A DNA stretch of 64,000 bases from Oceanospirillales bacterium (GCA_004762125.1 SIHQ01000018.1:1-64000), one strand, 5' to 3'; numbered from the stretch's first letter, positions 37,287-47,070 are shown. Notes: generated by a model not told the origin, from the letters alone. Numbers and translations are program-made.

Positions 37287-37302
37287 TGGCACGTTGCCTG
37301 CA
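37287..37302 (+). promoter_or_regulatory. Sigma-54 (-24/-12) promoter of norVW
   Basis: TTGGCACGTTGCCTGCA has GG and GC separated by exactly 10 bases and keeps the full TGGCACG of the -24 region. It lies about 50 bp before the norV ATG, downstream of the three NorR boxes. Confidence 0.9.
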
Positions 37303-37351
37303 ATAAGAGAAGTAACTTTCAACTTTTAGCGTTCCTAACGGAGTTTCTTAC

Positions 37352-38935
37352 ATGTCCATTCATATTAAAAACAATATACATTGGGTTGGTCAGCGTGACT
37401 GGGAAATTCGTGATTTTCACGGTACCGAATACAAAACAACCAAAGGAACCAGCTATAACAGCTACCTGATTCGTGAAGAAAAGAATGTTCTGATTGATAC
37501 CGTTGACTGTAAATTCAGCCACGAGTTTGTTCAGAACCTGGAGCAGGAAATTGATCTGAAGGACATTGACTACATCGTAATCAATCACGCTGAAGAAGAC
37601 CATTCCGGTGCAATGGCTGCATTGCTCGCCAAGATTCCGGGTACACCGATTTACTGCACCGAAAATGCCATTGACTCCATTGTCGGTCATCATCATCAGC
37701 CGGACTGGAATTTCAGAACCGTAAAAACCGGTGACAGCCTGGATATTGGTAACGGCAAGCAACTGGTTTTTGTTGAAGCGCCTATGCTGCACTGGCCAGA
37801 CAGCATGATGACCTATATGACTGGCGATGCGGTGCTGTTCAGTAATGATGCTTTTGGCCAGCACTACTGTGACGAACGACTGTTTAACGATGAAGTGGAT
37901 CAGAATGAATTGATGGATCAGTGCCTGCGTTATTACTCCAACATTCTAACGCCATTCAGTAATCTGGTGATTGCCAAGATTAAGGAAGTTCTGAGTTTTA
38001 ACCTGCCGGTGGATATGATCGCTACTTCCCACGGTATTGTATGGCGTGATAACCCGATTCAGATTATCGAGAAGTATCTGGAGTGGGCAGCAGATTATCA
38101 GGAAGATCGAATCACTATATTCTACGACTCCATGTCCAACAACACTCGTATGATGGCCGATGCTATTGCCCAGGGTATCCATGAAGTGGATTCACAGGTA
38201 TCGGTAAAAGTATTCAATGTTTCACGCCATGACAAGAATGACATACTGGCTAACGTCTTTCGTTCCAAGGGTGTGCTGGTGGGTTCTTCTACCATGAACA
38301 ATGTAATGATGCCGAAAGTGGCCGGTATGTTGGAAGAGATCACCGGGTTGCGTTTCAAAAATAAGAAAGCCGGTGCTTTTGGTAGTTTCGGTTGGAATGG
38401 CGGTGCGGTTGATCGTATTCATTCCCGCCTGACTGATTCCGGTTTTGAAACCTGTGAAGGGTTGAAGAGCAAGTGGAAGCCAGACGGAAAGGCTATTGGC
38501 GAATGCCGTGCACATGGTCGTAAGATTGCACGACTTTGGGCGCTTAGAGATCTGTCTTCTGAACCCGTCACTCCTAGAGGATTCTTTACTAAAGAAAGTA
38601 CTCCTAAACAAAGTGCTCCTAAAGAAAATACGCCGGTCATTGAAACGAAACCTGCTTGTTGTGACAGCGCTAAAAAGACTGAAGTGAGCGCCTGCCAACC
38701 AGTAGCAGTAGAAACAGTATCAGCAGAGCCAGTACAACGTTGCAGCTCAACCGATGATATGCAATCCATGCTGTGTACGGTATGCCAGTGGATTTACGAT
38801 CCGGAACAGGGAGAAGTGAATCAGGATGTTGCCCCCGGAACCTCCTGGTCCGACGTTCCGGATTACTTTCTTTGCCCTGAGTGCGGTCTTGGTAAGCAGG
38901 TATTCGAGCCTGTGAAAACCGAGGCAGCAGCATGA
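37352..38935 (+). CDS. norV: Flavorubredoxin, anaerobic nitric oxide reductase
   Basis: Reduces NO to N2O in the cytoplasm. Domain order: a metallo-beta-lactamase-like diiron domain (about 1-250) with the ligand motif HAEEDHSG, a flavodoxin domain (about 255-400) with [15 protein letters not shown] and [12 protein letters not shown], a Pro/Thr/Lys linker, and a C-terminal rubredoxin with CTVCQW and CPECG. At 527 residues it is longer than Escherichia coli NorV (479); the extra length lies mostly in the linker at about 405-465, which contains short STPK/SAPK-type repeats. Electrons come from NADH through NorW, whose start overlaps this stop. Confidence 0.96.
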   Translation: MSIHIKNNIHWVGQRDWEIRDFHGTEYKTTKGTSYNSYLIREEKNVLIDTVDCKFSHEFVQNLEQEIDLKDIDYIVINHAEEDHSGAMAALLAKIPGTPIYCTENAIDSIVGHHHQPDWNFRTVKTGDSLDIGNGKQLVFVEAPMLHWPDSMMTYMTGDAVLFSNDAFGQHYCDERLFNDEVDQNELMDQCLRYYSNILTPFSNLVIAKIKEVLSFNLPVDMIATSHGIVWRDNPIQIIEKYLEWAADYQEDRITIFYDSMSNNTRMMADAIAQGIHEVDSQVSVKVFNVSRHDKNDILANVFRSKGVLVGSSTMNNVMMPKVAGMLEEITGLRFKNKKAGAFGSFGWNGGAVDRIHSRLTDSGFETCEGLKSKWKPDGKAIGECRAHGRKIARLWALRDLSSEPVTPRGFFTKESTPKQSAPKENTPVIETKPACCDSAKKTEVSACQPVAVETVSAEPVQRCSSTDDMQSMLCTVCQWIYDPEQGEVNQDVAPGTSWSDVPDYFLCPECGLGKQVFEPVKTEAAA

Positions 38936-40110
38936 ACCTGAACAGCATCACAAAGGAAAGCAAAGGCATTGTTATCGTCGGTAGCGGTTTTGCGGCCTAC
39001 CAACTGGTTCGAATGATTCGAAAACAGAATCAGGAGCTGCCCGTCATGGTGATAACAGCGGATAGCGGTGATGATTATTCCAAACCGGATCTAAGCCATG
39101 TGTTCAGCAAACGACAGAAGGCAACTGATCTGGTTAAACAGACGGCCGTCAGGTTTGTAGAAGAACAAAATATAGAGATTTTGACCAATACCCGAGTTGA
39201 ACAGATACTGACCGAGGATAAATGTCTTGTAACCCAGACACGAACCATTGGTTATGACAAGTTGGTACTCGCTACTGGTGCAAGCCCTTTTAAGTTAACG
39301 ATTCAGGGTGATGGTGTCGACGACATGATCACCCTGAACAGTCTGGCTGATTACGACAATTGCCATGAGCAATTGTCTAAAGCCGGAAAAATGCTGGTGG
39401 TGGGTGCTGGCCTTGTGGGTACTGAAATCGCCATGGATCTGCTGTCGTCTGATCGCAAGGTCATTCTCAACGACCGTGCTGACCGATTGATTCCCGGTCT
39501 GTTGCCCGAGTTTGTCGCTAACCAGCTTTATCGCAGCCTGGCTGCCAAAGGGTGTGAATTGGCATTGGGTACTGAACTGGTTCGAGTCAATCGAATGGAG
39601 CAGGGCTATGAAGTGTTATTGGCCAACGGCCAAAGCTGTCGCGTGGATGCCGTGATTTCAGCGGCCGGTCTGGTGCCCCATAAACAGTTGGCAGAACAGG
39701 CAGGTTTGGCAACGGGCCGTGGAATTGTTGTGAACAAGCAACTGCAAACGTCCGATGCCAATATTTATGCTCTGGGTGATGCTGTTGAAATTGAAGGTCA
39801 GGTGCTGCCATTCCTTCAGCCCATTATGCTCAGTGCCTGTGCTCTTGCCAGCACGCTAGTGGGTAAAGAGACAACCGTTCATATGCCTGCCATGCTGATA
39901 AAGGTGAAAACACCGGCTTACCCAATACAGTTGGCTGGGCGCACGGTAGGGCATGACCTTAGCTGGAAAGTGGATGTCTCCGATCGAGGTATGCTGGTTC
40001 AGGCCTTTGACGAGAATCAAAAGCTGGCTGGCTTTATTACCACTGAGCAGCGTATGGCAGAAGGTTTCCCCTTATTACGACAACTGCCCGCCGTGATTCA
40101 GGGAGTTTGA
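38932..40110 (+). CDS. norW: Flavorubredoxin reductase (NADH)
   Basis: FAD-dependent NADH:flavorubredoxin reductase, 392 residues. The N-terminal FAD-binding GSGFAAYQ, the central NAD-binding [13 protein letters not shown], and the FAD-contacting [10 protein letters not shown] are visible. Its ATG overlaps the norV stop (ATGA), so the two are coupled. Length and order match NorW. It supplies electrons to the NorV rubredoxin centre. Confidence 0.94.
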   Translation: MNLNSITKESKGIVIVGSGFAAYQLVRMIRKQNQELPVMVITADSGDDYSKPDLSHVFSKRQKATDLVKQTAVRFVEEQNIEILTNTRVEQILTEDKCLVTQTRTIGYDKLVLATGASPFKLTIQGDGVDDMITLNSLADYDNCHEQLSKAGKMLVVGAGLVGTEIAMDLLSSDRKVILNDRADRLIPGLLPEFVANQLYRSLAAKGCELALGTELVRVNRMEQGYEVLLANGQSCRVDAVISAAGLVPHKQLAEQAGLATGRGIVVNKQLQTSDANIYALGDAVEIEGQVLPFLQPIMLSACALASTLVGKETTVHMPAMLIKVKTPAYPIQLAGRTVGHDLSWKVDVSDRGMLVQAFDENQKLAGFITTEQRMAEGFPLLRQLPAVIQGV

Positions 40111-40113
40111 ATA

Positions 40114-40667
40114 ATGCAGCAGCGCATCAGTTTTGCAGAGCCTGAAAGATTAACTGAAATCTTTGATTCAGAGACTCGGCAGGAGTGGCAGAACACCGAC
40201 TATATTCTTGAGTGTCTGGCTTAAAACCCGGTATAACTATTGCTGATGTAGGTGCTGGTACCGGTTATTTTAGCAATCTATTGGCTGAACATGCTGCTAC
40301 GGTGTATGCCCTGGATAGTGAACCCAATATGGTTCGTTATATGGAAAAACGTTTCAGTGATGAACAAAAGAACAATGTTGTTGTAGGTTTGAGTAAAGTG
40401 GACAACCCGTGTTTGCCCGAGCAGGTCGATATCGTTTTTCTCGCCAATGTGTACCGCTTTATTCAGCAGCGTGATTGTTTTCTGAGTCAACTGTTTCAAC
40501 AGATTGATCAGAATACGGAAGTGGTCATAGTCGATCTGGACAGTGAGCAGATTGAGGTCACTGTTGATGTTGTTATGCGAGAAGTTGAGCGGGCTGGTTT
40601 TTCTGTTCACTTCTGTAATCGGGACAAATGTCCGTCCCACTATATTTTGAAACTTCGCAAAACTTGA
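40114..40667 (+). pseudogene. Class I SAM-dependent methyltransferase, frameshifted
   Basis: A small methyltransferase split by one lost base. The ATG at 40114, 3 bp after norW, opens a frame (MQQRISFAEPERL ... TDYILECLA) that stops at 40224. The second frame, from about 40215, carries on with GLKPGITIADVGAGTGYFS, the SAM-binding motif I. Restoring one G in the run at about 40217-40219 joins them as CLGLKPG, giving about 184 residues. The C-terminal part has DIVFLANVYRF and ends SHYILKLRKT. The 3' frame could be expressed from a GTG at 40212, but it would lack the N-terminal helix. Its place behind norVW suggests an NO-induced gene of unknown target. Confidence 0.75.
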
Positions 40668-40708
40668 CGTTGTACGCAGTGGTCTGAAAAGACCCGGAGA
40701 TTAGTATC

Positions 40709-41050
40709 ATGAGCCATCATCGAATTCCTGCAGACTGGACCATTCAGCGTTCCACTCCCTTTTTCACCAAAGATAATGTTCCAGCGGCTTTACTTAGCCA
40801 TCACAATACGGCAAAAGAGGTGTTTGGTCAGCTTTGCGTTATGGAAGGAACGGTCACTTATTACGGCTTTCCAGACAGTGAGAATATGGAGCCGGAAGTG
40901 ACCGTAGTGATTAACGCGGGTCAGTTTGCTACCAGCCCTCCAGAATACTGGCATCGTATTGCTATGAGTGATGATGCTCAATTCAATATTAATTTCTGGT
41001 CAGACACGGATAAAAAAGACCAACCAATGTTTCATGTGAAGGGAAGTTAA
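40709..41050 (+). CDS. YeaR/TehB-type small cupin-like protein (DUF1971)
   Basis: A 113-residue protein of the DUF1971 family, like Escherichia coli YeaR. The start IQRSTPFFTKDNVPAALL, the strands CVMEGTVTYYGF and VVINAGQFATSPPEYWHRI, and FNINFW are all typical. In enterobacteria YeaR is induced by nitrate and NO. Here it follows norVW in the same direction, which agrees with a nitrosative-stress role; its biochemical function is unknown. A GGAG element lies about 10 bp before the ATG. Confidence 0.85.
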   Translation: MSHHRIPADWTIQRSTPFFTKDNVPAALLSHHNTAKEVFGQLCVMEGTVTYYGFPDSENMEPEVTVVINAGQFATSPPEYWHRIAMSDDAQFNINFWSDTDKKDQPMFHVKGS

Positions 41051-41135
41051 TATTCTTCAGTGTGATACTGAGAAGCGAGTTATTGATTCAACAAACCGTT
41101 TAGCATCTTAGACTACTCCAGTTTGTATAACCTAT

Positions 41136-41168
41136 GACAATGTCAGAATACCCCCTTCTGGCATTGTC
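41136..41168. terminator. 13-bp hairpin between convergent genes
   Basis: GACAATGTCAGAA (41136-41148) and TTCTGGCATTGTC (41156-41168) pair with one wobble around a 7-base loop. It lies between the yeaR-like gene and the convergent binding-protein gene. No clear T-tract follows, so termination efficiency is uncertain. Confidence 0.6.
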
Positions 41169-41268
41169 TCCTGAGTAAGGAATACCCCCATAGCCGTTTC
41201 AGCGTAATATTTTGGACAGTAACACTGAAGACACATTACCCGTCCATCAATGTGAAGTGATGTACTGG

Positions 41269-42612
41269 TTAAGGATTTTTAAAGAGCGTATAAGTTACTG
41301 TTAATGCTGAAAAAAGCAGAAGGTAGCTGCTGCTAACCGATACCCCTGCACTGGACATTCTTGTCTGCAGTACCCATTGTCCTGCATTCAATGTTCGAAT
41401 TTCATAGGAGTCAGCATTGGCTTGCAGGTCGCCAAATTCATTTAAACGACCATTACCCATTAGACCATTATAGCGTGATGAAATACCTGGTAGAGCAGAT
41501 GTAGTATTGGCCGTCATGGTGGAGTTTGAATCAGTAATGGTATTGGCCAATACCTGTAGTGCGTCGTAAGCTGCGTAGGCATAAGTGGCCGGTTCAGTGG
41601 TTTCAACATCATCATCATCAATGATGGCGGTTCTGATTCTGGGGTAATCTGTGTGGCTGCGATCAGGTGCTACAGTCGAAACGGTGTATCTCACAGCCTC
41701 TGATTCAGCAAAGCGACGAGAATTCGTATCATTGACGATATTAGAAATCAGATCTATCCCAAACCAGCGAACTTCATCAAGAGGTGTATCTCCTTCTGAC
41801 GTCATGGCGCTGTTGGCCGCTGCCATGATGTCGGCAACCTCTCCAAATCCCAAGGCCAGTACTGCTGTCTTACTGCCATTACTATCTATTGCCACTTTTA
41901 CGGAGTTAGCGAGTTCAGCAGCAAAGCTCGTGGCGTCCAGTGAACTGCGTACATATTGCAGAGTACTTATGTCGGTGGCGTCGGTCACTGTCAGTCCCAG
42001 TGAGGTGAGTGACGTTCTGGTGGCCTCTCTCAGACTAGTACCCCAACTGTCGTTGCGGTTGAAAATAGTGATGTGGCTAATGCCTTGCTCTTTAATGTGC
42101 CGAGCTAGTACCGGTGCCTGATTGGAGTCGTCAGGAATGTGTCGAAAGATGCTGTCTCCCGCAACTCTCAGGGTAGGTTCCGGGGATGTAGATCCATAGC
42201 TGTATAACAAATAGTTATTGGCTGAAGCATTGTTTTTTGAAGCGAGTAGGAAGCCGGAAGAAAGAGGACCCAAGACAAGATTTTTTGCATTGTCTGGTCC
42301 ACCATCAATGATTGATAACAGAGCAGGTGCAGTAGTCGGGTCAGTGGCAGTGTCATGGTAAGTCAATGCCAGGGCGACATTATCTGATTCAGCATTAAAG
42401 TCATTTTTACTCTGTTCCAGAGCGGCTTTTACTTCCGCGCCCTGTTGAGCAAGGCTACCTGACTGGGGTAGTAGTACTGAAAGAGTGATGGTTTCGGGTA
42501 ATTGACGTTTTAGTCTCGAAGGTTCTGAATCTGCCATAGCGGTATAGGTGAAAAGGGTTGCAATAGCACAGCATGTTGCTGAGAAGAGGGGATTCTTTTT
42601 CTGGGATAACAT
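41269..42612 (-). CDS. Exported type 1 periplasmic-binding protein (Leu/Ile/Val-binding-like)
   Basis: 447 residues. A signal peptide (MLSQKKNPLFSATCCAIATLFTY, shown to 19: then TAMA-DS) precedes a type 1 periplasmic-binding fold like that of branched-chain amino-acid receptors: ITLSVLLPQSGSLAQQGAEV, KNLVLGPLSSGF, HITIFNRNDSWGTSLREA, and TYAYAAYDALQVLANTI. The extreme C-terminus is hydrophobic (SSSYLLLFSALTVTYTLF), a possible membrane anchor unusual for a free receptor. No ABC permease or ATPase is adjacent, so it may be an orphan receptor or part of a sensor. The ATG at 42612 gives the clean signal peptide; a TTG at 42642 is also in frame. Confidence 0.75.
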   Translation of the reverse strand: MLSQKKNPLFSATCCAIATLFTYTAMADSEPSRLKRQLPETITLSVLLPQSGSLAQQGAEVKAALEQSKNDFNAESDNVALALTYHDTATDPTTAPALLSIIDGGPDNAKNLVLGPLSSGFLLASKNNASANNYLLYSYGSTSPEPTLRVAGDSIFRHIPDDSNQAPVLARHIKEQGISHITIFNRNDSWGTSLREATRTSLTSLGLTVTDATDISTLQYVRSSLDATSFAAELANSVKVAIDSNGSKTAVLALGFGEVADIMAAANSAMTSEGDTPLDEVRWFGIDLISNIVNDTNSRRFAESEAVRYTVSTVAPDRSHTDYPRIRTAIIDDDDVETTEPATYAYAAYDALQVLANTITDSNSTMTANTTSALPGISSRYNGLMGNGRLNEFGDLQANADSYEIRTLNAGQWVLQTRMSSAGVSVSSSYLLLFSALTVTYTLFKNP

Positions 42613-43064
42613 GGAGAAGTATCCATTAAAAGGAAGGGACAAACAGAAAGGATAATTGAGTGACTTGATTGAGAATTTATTCTCAATACGTCTCTTAGTT
42701 TATAAACGAATATTCAATTTACTAAATAAAAAAAAATTATTTAAACTCTATCGTTCATTCTATAAATATCTTGGCATTATCGTGTCTTTCGTGATCATAG
42801 CTGCAAAAAAACGCTCAATCGAGTAGGCGACAGTCAGCATATGCAACCTCACTTTTCGCATATCTGCGTATTTTTTGATCTGTGTCGTATGATATATGAT
42901 TGAACACGTAAAAAAATTGCATCTTATGTCTGCCTCGTTATGATGGCGACATTCTCTATCGATACAAAGCCATGACCAATTTTCGGTGAGTCGTGTTCAC
43001 CGTATAGGTTGTTTTTCGATAGTAAAGATGCAAAAAATATATATGTTTAGATGAGGCGTTATCA
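42613..43064. promoter_or_regulatory. hcp leader with two NsrR-like half-sites
   Basis: This 450-bp AT-rich gap separates the divergent binding-protein and hcp genes. TAAAGATGCAAAAA (43023-43036) and, inverted, ATTGCATCTTA (42916-42926) each resemble the AAGATGCATTT half-site of the NO-sensing repressor NsrR, which controls hcp-hcr in enterobacteria. They are about 100 bp apart rather than adjacent, so this is a tentative reading. No nsrR gene is in the window. GAGG lies about 9 bp before the hcp ATG. Confidence 0.4.
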
Positions 43065-44720
43065 ATGTTCTGTGTTCAGTGCGAGCAAACTATTCGGACT
43101 CCTGTCGGCAACGGCTGTTCTTACGCTCAGGGTATGTGTGGAAAGACTTCCGACACTTCAGACCTGCAAGACGTACTGATCTATATGCTGCAAGGTGTTT
43201 CCTGGTATGCGACTAAAGCGCGCGAACTGGGTTTTAAAAACGATGCGGTTGATGGGCTGGTTCCACGGGCATTTTTTGCGACACTGACTAACGTAAACTT
43301 TGATAACGACCGTATTATTGCTTTCATTCGTGAAGCAAATGCCGCTCGCGATATTTTGAAGAAAGCTTGTGCCGAAAAAGGTGCAGACCTTTCCGATATT
43401 ACTCCGGCAGCCACGTTTGAGCTGGCTGAAGAAATGGTTGGCATGCTGGAACAGGCACCGGCTATGGTGCCTAATCGTGGCAAAGCTGAAGTAGGTGAAG
43501 ATGTGGTTGGTCTTCGTCTGCTCTGCCTGTATGGGCTGAAAGGTGCAGCAGCCTACATGGAACACGCTCGTATTCTGGGTCAAACCGACGAAGCGATCTA
43601 CGCTGAATTCCACCAGATCATGTCCTGGTTAGCGACAGATTCTGCTGATATCAATGCACTGCTGGAATGCTCCATGCAGATTGGTCAGCTGAACTACAAG
43701 ATTATGGAAATACTGGACCGTGGCCAAACTCAAGCATTTGGTCACCCAGCTCCTGCACACGTTAACGTTAAGCCGGTTAAAGGTAAGGCGATTCTGGTAT
43801 CCGGTCATGACCTGATCGATCTGCAGCATTTGCTAGAACAGACCGAAGGCATGGGCGTCAACATTTACACCCACGGTGAAATGTTGCCTGCTCACGGTTA
43901 TCCTGAACTAAGAAAGCATAAACATCTGGTCGGTAATTACGGCAGTGCATGGCAGAATCAGCAACATGAATTTGCTGAGTTCCCGGGTGCGATTCTGATG
44001 ACGTCTAACTGCATCATTGATCCAAATGTTGGTGATTACAGTGACCGTATCTTTACCCGTAATATCGTTGGCTGGCCTGGTGTTCAGCACATGGAAGGCG
44101 AAAGCTTTGATGCTCTGGTCAACAAGGCTCTGGAACTGCCAGGTTTTGAATTCGACGAAATCCCTCACACAATCCTGACTGGCTTTGCCCGTAATGCTCT
44201 GATGGACGCAGCCCCTGCTGTGATCGAAGGCGTTAAAGCTGGCGACATCAAGCACTTCTTCCTGATCGGTGGTTGTGACGGTGACAAGTCCGAACGTGAT
44301 TACTTCAGAGAGTTTGCAGAAGCGGTTCCAAAGGACAGTCTGATCTTGACTCTGGCTTGCGGTAAATTTAAGTTCAATAAGCTTGAATTTGGTGATATCA
44401 ACGGCATTCCTCGTCTATTGGACGTAGGTCAGTGCAACGATACTTACTCTGCAATTCAGTTGGCGCTGGCTCTCGCTGAAGCCTTTGAATGTGGTGTTAA
44501 TGATCTGCCACTGACACTGATTTTGTCCTGGTTCGAGCAAAAAGCCATTGTTGTTCTGTTGACCCTGCTGTCTCTGGGCATCAAAAATATTCACACTGGC
44601 CCAACACCACCCGCGTTCCTGACTGAGAACCTGCTGGGTGTATTAACTGAAAAGTTCGACATGAAAATGACGACCACTGTTGAACAGGATCTGGGCGCGA
44701 TTTTGAACGCTGCTGCCTGA
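43065..44720 (+). CDS. hcp: Hybrid cluster protein (hydroxylamine / NO reductase)
   Basis: Cytoplasmic Fe-S-O enzyme of 551 residues, the usual size. The N-terminal cluster motif is C3-x2-C6-x11-C18-x6-C25, the spacing of the facultative (Escherichia coli) class. The hybrid-cluster region holds conserved stretches such as [57 protein letters not shown] and [12 protein letters not shown]. It reduces hydroxylamine in vitro and NO in vivo. It is followed by hcr, its electron donor, after a hairpin. It belongs to the nitrosative-stress block with norRVW. Confidence 0.96.
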   Translation: MFCVQCEQTIRTPVGNGCSYAQGMCGKTSDTSDLQDVLIYMLQGVSWYATKARELGFKNDAVDGLVPRAFFATLTNVNFDNDRIIAFIREANAARDILKKACAEKGADLSDITPAATFELAEEMVGMLEQAPAMVPNRGKAEVGEDVVGLRLLCLYGLKGAAAYMEHARILGQTDEAIYAEFHQIMSWLATDSADINALLECSMQIGQLNYKIMEILDRGQTQAFGHPAPAHVNVKPVKGKAILVSGHDLIDLQHLLEQTEGMGVNIYTHGEMLPAHGYPELRKHKHLVGNYGSAWQNQQHEFAEFPGAILMTSNCIIDPNVGDYSDRIFTRNIVGWPGVQHMEGESFDALVNKALELPGFEFDEIPHTILTGFARNALMDAAPAVIEGVKAGDIKHFFLIGGCDGDKSERDYFREFAEAVPKDSLILTLACGKFKFNKLEFGDINGIPRLLDVGQCNDTYSAIQLALALAEAFECGVNDLPLTLILSWFEQKAIVVLLTLLSLGIKNIHTGPTPPAFLTENLLGVLTEKFDMKMTTTVEQDLGAILNAAA

Positions 44721-44758
44721 TACATTTCGGCCCACCCGGAATATTGTTCGTTCTGATC

Positions 44759-44788
44759 GCTTCACGATGCCTTCCGGCATCGTGAAGC
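44759..44788 (+). terminator. Perfect 13-bp hairpin between hcp and hcr
   Basis: GCTTCACGATGCC and GGCATCGTGAAGC pair perfectly around a TTCC tetraloop, 38 bp after the hcp stop. No T-tract follows, so it is more likely an mRNA-stabilising or partial-termination element that keeps hcr below hcp. Confidence 0.75.
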
Positions 44789-44864
44789 TAATCGCCATAC
44801 TTGGCCTTTGTCAGAACAGCACAAGATCCCGGGCTATCACTGAATCAACTACCCGAGATTATTT

Positions 44865-45926
44865 ATGCATCAACAAGCCAGTCAAAAGGAATGGTTAGAA
44901 GCTCCGCTTCAATGGGCTGAAGTGAGTGGCACTACTAACCTGATCTGCCAGAAGGTGATTCAGGAAACCCATGACGTTAAAACCTTTGTTTTCCAGACAC
45001 CGAAGCTGTCCCGCTTTAATTACAAGGCGGGTCAGTTTGTAACTCTACAGCTGGAAATGGCTGGTAAACCTGTTTCCCGAACCTATACCATCAGTTCTAC
45101 GCCTTCCCGCCCTTACACTCTTGAGTTGACCATCAAAAAGGTTGACGGTGGCAAGGTCTCTGGCTGGTTGCTGGATAATCTTAAGGAAGGTCATCGAATC
45201 GGTGCAACTGCACCGGCTGGTGTATTTAATCTGGCTGACGCGGATGCGGAAAAAGTTCTGTTCCTCAGTGCCGGTTGTGGCATTACTCCCATGATGTCCA
45301 TGAGCCGCTGGTTGCAGGATACCTGCTCAAAGGTTGATGCACGTTTTGTGCACAGTGCCCGTTCCGAGCAGGACATTATTTTCCATAATGAACTGACCAT
45401 GATGGAAAAAACATCAGAGCTATTCAGTGCTGACTATGTACTGGAAGACAAAGATGGTTTTCTGACTCAGGAAAAACTTCAGCAGCGGGTACCTGATTTA
45501 CACAGTCGTACGATTTTCGTCTGTGGTCCTGTACCTTATATGAAAGCCGTAAAGCAAATGGTGACAGAGTCCGGTTTTAATATGGACAACTATCACGAAG
45601 AAAGCTTTGGTGGCGAGATGATGCCTCAAGTTGAAAAGTCGGAAGCAGTTGCTGCAAATGCAGCAGGCTTCAGTGTTAGCCTGGAGAAAAGCGGTAAGGT
45701 AGGAACGGTGAATCCGGATGGTTTATTGCTGGATGCGCTGGAAGGTCAGAAAGCGCCTATCGTTGCGGCGTGTCGTGCCGGAGTGTGTGGTGCCTGCAAA
45801 GTGTTGATCATTGATGGAGAGGTTGATAGTTCTAGCCAGATGACGTTGACGGCTCAGGAAATTGAACAGGGATATGTGCTTTCCTGTTGTTCCACCGTCA
45901 AATCAGATGTGGCTGTAGCCGTTTAA
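44865..45926 (+). CDS. hcr: NADH oxidoreductase for Hcp
   Basis: 353 residues. The N-terminal FAD domain has RTYTISSTPS, the NAD domain has SAGCGITPMMSMSRW and FVCGPVPYMKAVK, and the C-terminal plant-type [2Fe-2S] domain has CRAGVCGACKV ... LSCCS. It transfers electrons from NADH to the hybrid cluster protein. It lies 144 bp after hcp in the same orientation with a terminator just behind it. All cofactor motifs are intact. Confidence 0.93.
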   Translation: MHQQASQKEWLEAPLQWAEVSGTTNLICQKVIQETHDVKTFVFQTPKLSRFNYKAGQFVTLQLEMAGKPVSRTYTISSTPSRPYTLELTIKKVDGGKVSGWLLDNLKEGHRIGATAPAGVFNLADADAEKVLFLSAGCGITPMMSMSRWLQDTCSKVDARFVHSARSEQDIIFHNELTMMEKTSELFSADYVLEDKDGFLTQEKLQQRVPDLHSRTIFVCGPVPYMKAVKQMVTESGFNMDNYHEESFGGEMMPQVEKSEAVAANAAGFSVSLEKSGKVGTVNPDGLLLDALEGQKAPIVAACRAGVCGACKVLIIDGEVDSSSQMTLTAQEIEQGYVLSCCSTVKSDVAVAV

Positions 45927-45958
45927 CGTTATAGCCCAAACATTTTATGCTGACCATC

Positions 45959-45993
45959 AAGCCTACTTCTGGATAACAGACGTGGGCTTTTTA
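45959..45993 (+). terminator. Terminator after hcr
   Basis: AAGCCTAC and GTGGGCTT pair (one wobble) around a 16-base loop, then TTTATTA. It lies 32 bp after the hcr stop and right against the end of the convergent gene. Confidence 0.65.
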
Positions 45994-47070
45994 TTACTCA
46001 AATCCCGTTGTTAGTTTTTCATTGTTCAGGTGAATCAGGGTGACAAGACTGTCGTCTACTGTACAGCCCTGATGATAAATGCGATTCAGATAGTGACTGG
46101 GTGAATCGCACTCCTGATCATGTGAGTAACGGTCACTGTCTAGTTTGTGCCATTGGCCATCCTTACCACGACGAAAGCAAACGAAATGGCTTGTGAGAGC
46201 TGGGCAGATAACAATCCGATCTGATTTCAAACAATCGAGATCCTGAGTAAGCTCCTTGCTCATGTGTGCAATGGTGAATGTAATATCGTTTGCAGTTATT
46301 CCTGATGTTGGTTGAAGCATTTTCAATGCTTCACTGAGATGAGTTAAAACTTCTGTACCGTCCATGGGTTTACCTGAACCGGTAAGAGATATAATCGGTT
46401 CCCCAAAAAATGCGTTCACCGCATGAAAAGGGCAAAAATTCATCTTCTGAGGTTCCATATAGAACGGTGGGCCATCATTTTCTTTCGGAGTGTGAAGTTC
46501 AATGAAATTGATGGGCAGTGGGTCGATAAAATGAGCTATCTGACCATTAATAATATCTGCAGTTTCCTTATAGGCATCACTCTGTTCTGGGTTACGTGCA
46601 TCCAGAGTTAACAAAGCGGCCATACATTGCAGTTTTGTAGCAAACTCTGCCTGATAAGGAGAGGCTTGGCAGTGCTTAAGAAAAGAGCTGATTTGCGCCC
46701 TGCAGTCGTCAACAAAGTGTGTGAATTCAGTCTGAGAAAGGAATGGTTTAGCTAACCGAACCTGGATGTTCTTTGATAGTAAGGAAATTTTTTCCTGCAG
46801 AAATACCGGATCACAGGTGATTGAATTAAGCGTTTCCCGAAGTTCCCTGACGGTTTTGGTCGTGATCTCGAGCAACCTTAATCGGCTCCTTTTTTCCGAA
46901 GGGAGGCTGAACAAGAATTGCTTGAGGTCACTCGCTAAACGTTCCGTTTTTTTCCCATTAAACACTCCTGTAACCAGACAGAACTCTCCCTTCTCGTTCT
47001 CACCGGGTTTTCCGTTCTCAGGAAGGCTTGCCGCCCAGACTGTCAGTTTGTCAAATTTGTTAAAATCCAT
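45994..47070 (-). CDS. Josephin-like cysteine protease candidate (deubiquitinase-like)
   Basis: 358 residues, no signal peptide. Residues 1-190 are of unknown fold, helical and charged. Residues about 200-345 resemble the Josephin domain of ataxin-3-type deubiquitinases. NFCPFHAVNAFFG supplies a catalytic Cys (213) in the CxxHAxN context of Josephins, and SHFVCFRRGKDGQWHKLDSD supplies the His (295) and a following Asp (311), in the expected order and spacing. Free-living bacteria have no ubiquitin, so a protease of this type would act in a eukaryotic host. The assignment is from motif order alone; another papain-like family such as C39 or transglutaminase-like is the main alternative. It stands alone, with its own upstream gap of about 75 bp. 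Confidence 0.7.
   Translation of the reverse strand: MDFNKFDKLTVWAASLPENGKPGENEKGEFCLVTGVFNGKKTERLASDLKQFLFSLPSEKRSRLRLLEITTKTVRELRETLNSITCDPVFLQEKISLLSKNIQVRLAKPFLSQTEFTHFVDDCRAQISSFLKHCQASPYQAEFATKLQCMAALLTLDARNPEQSDAYKETADIINGQIAHFIDPLPINFIELHTPKENDGPPFYMEPQKMNFCPFHAVNAFFGEPIISLTGSGKPMDGTEVLTHLSEALKMLQPTSGITANDITFTIAHMSKELTQDLDCLKSDRIVICPALTSHFVCFRRGKDGQWHKLDSDRYSHDQECDSPSHYLNRIYHQGCTVDDSLVTLIHLNNEKLTTGFE

Noticed and set aside
41269-42612. A full branched-chain amino-acid ABC importer
   Set aside because: Only the binding-protein-like gene is present; no permease or ATPase genes of that family are adjacent.
42770-43060. Sigma-54 promoter for hcp
   Set aside because: TTGGCATTATCG near 42780 has the GG but lacks GC at the required 10-base spacing.
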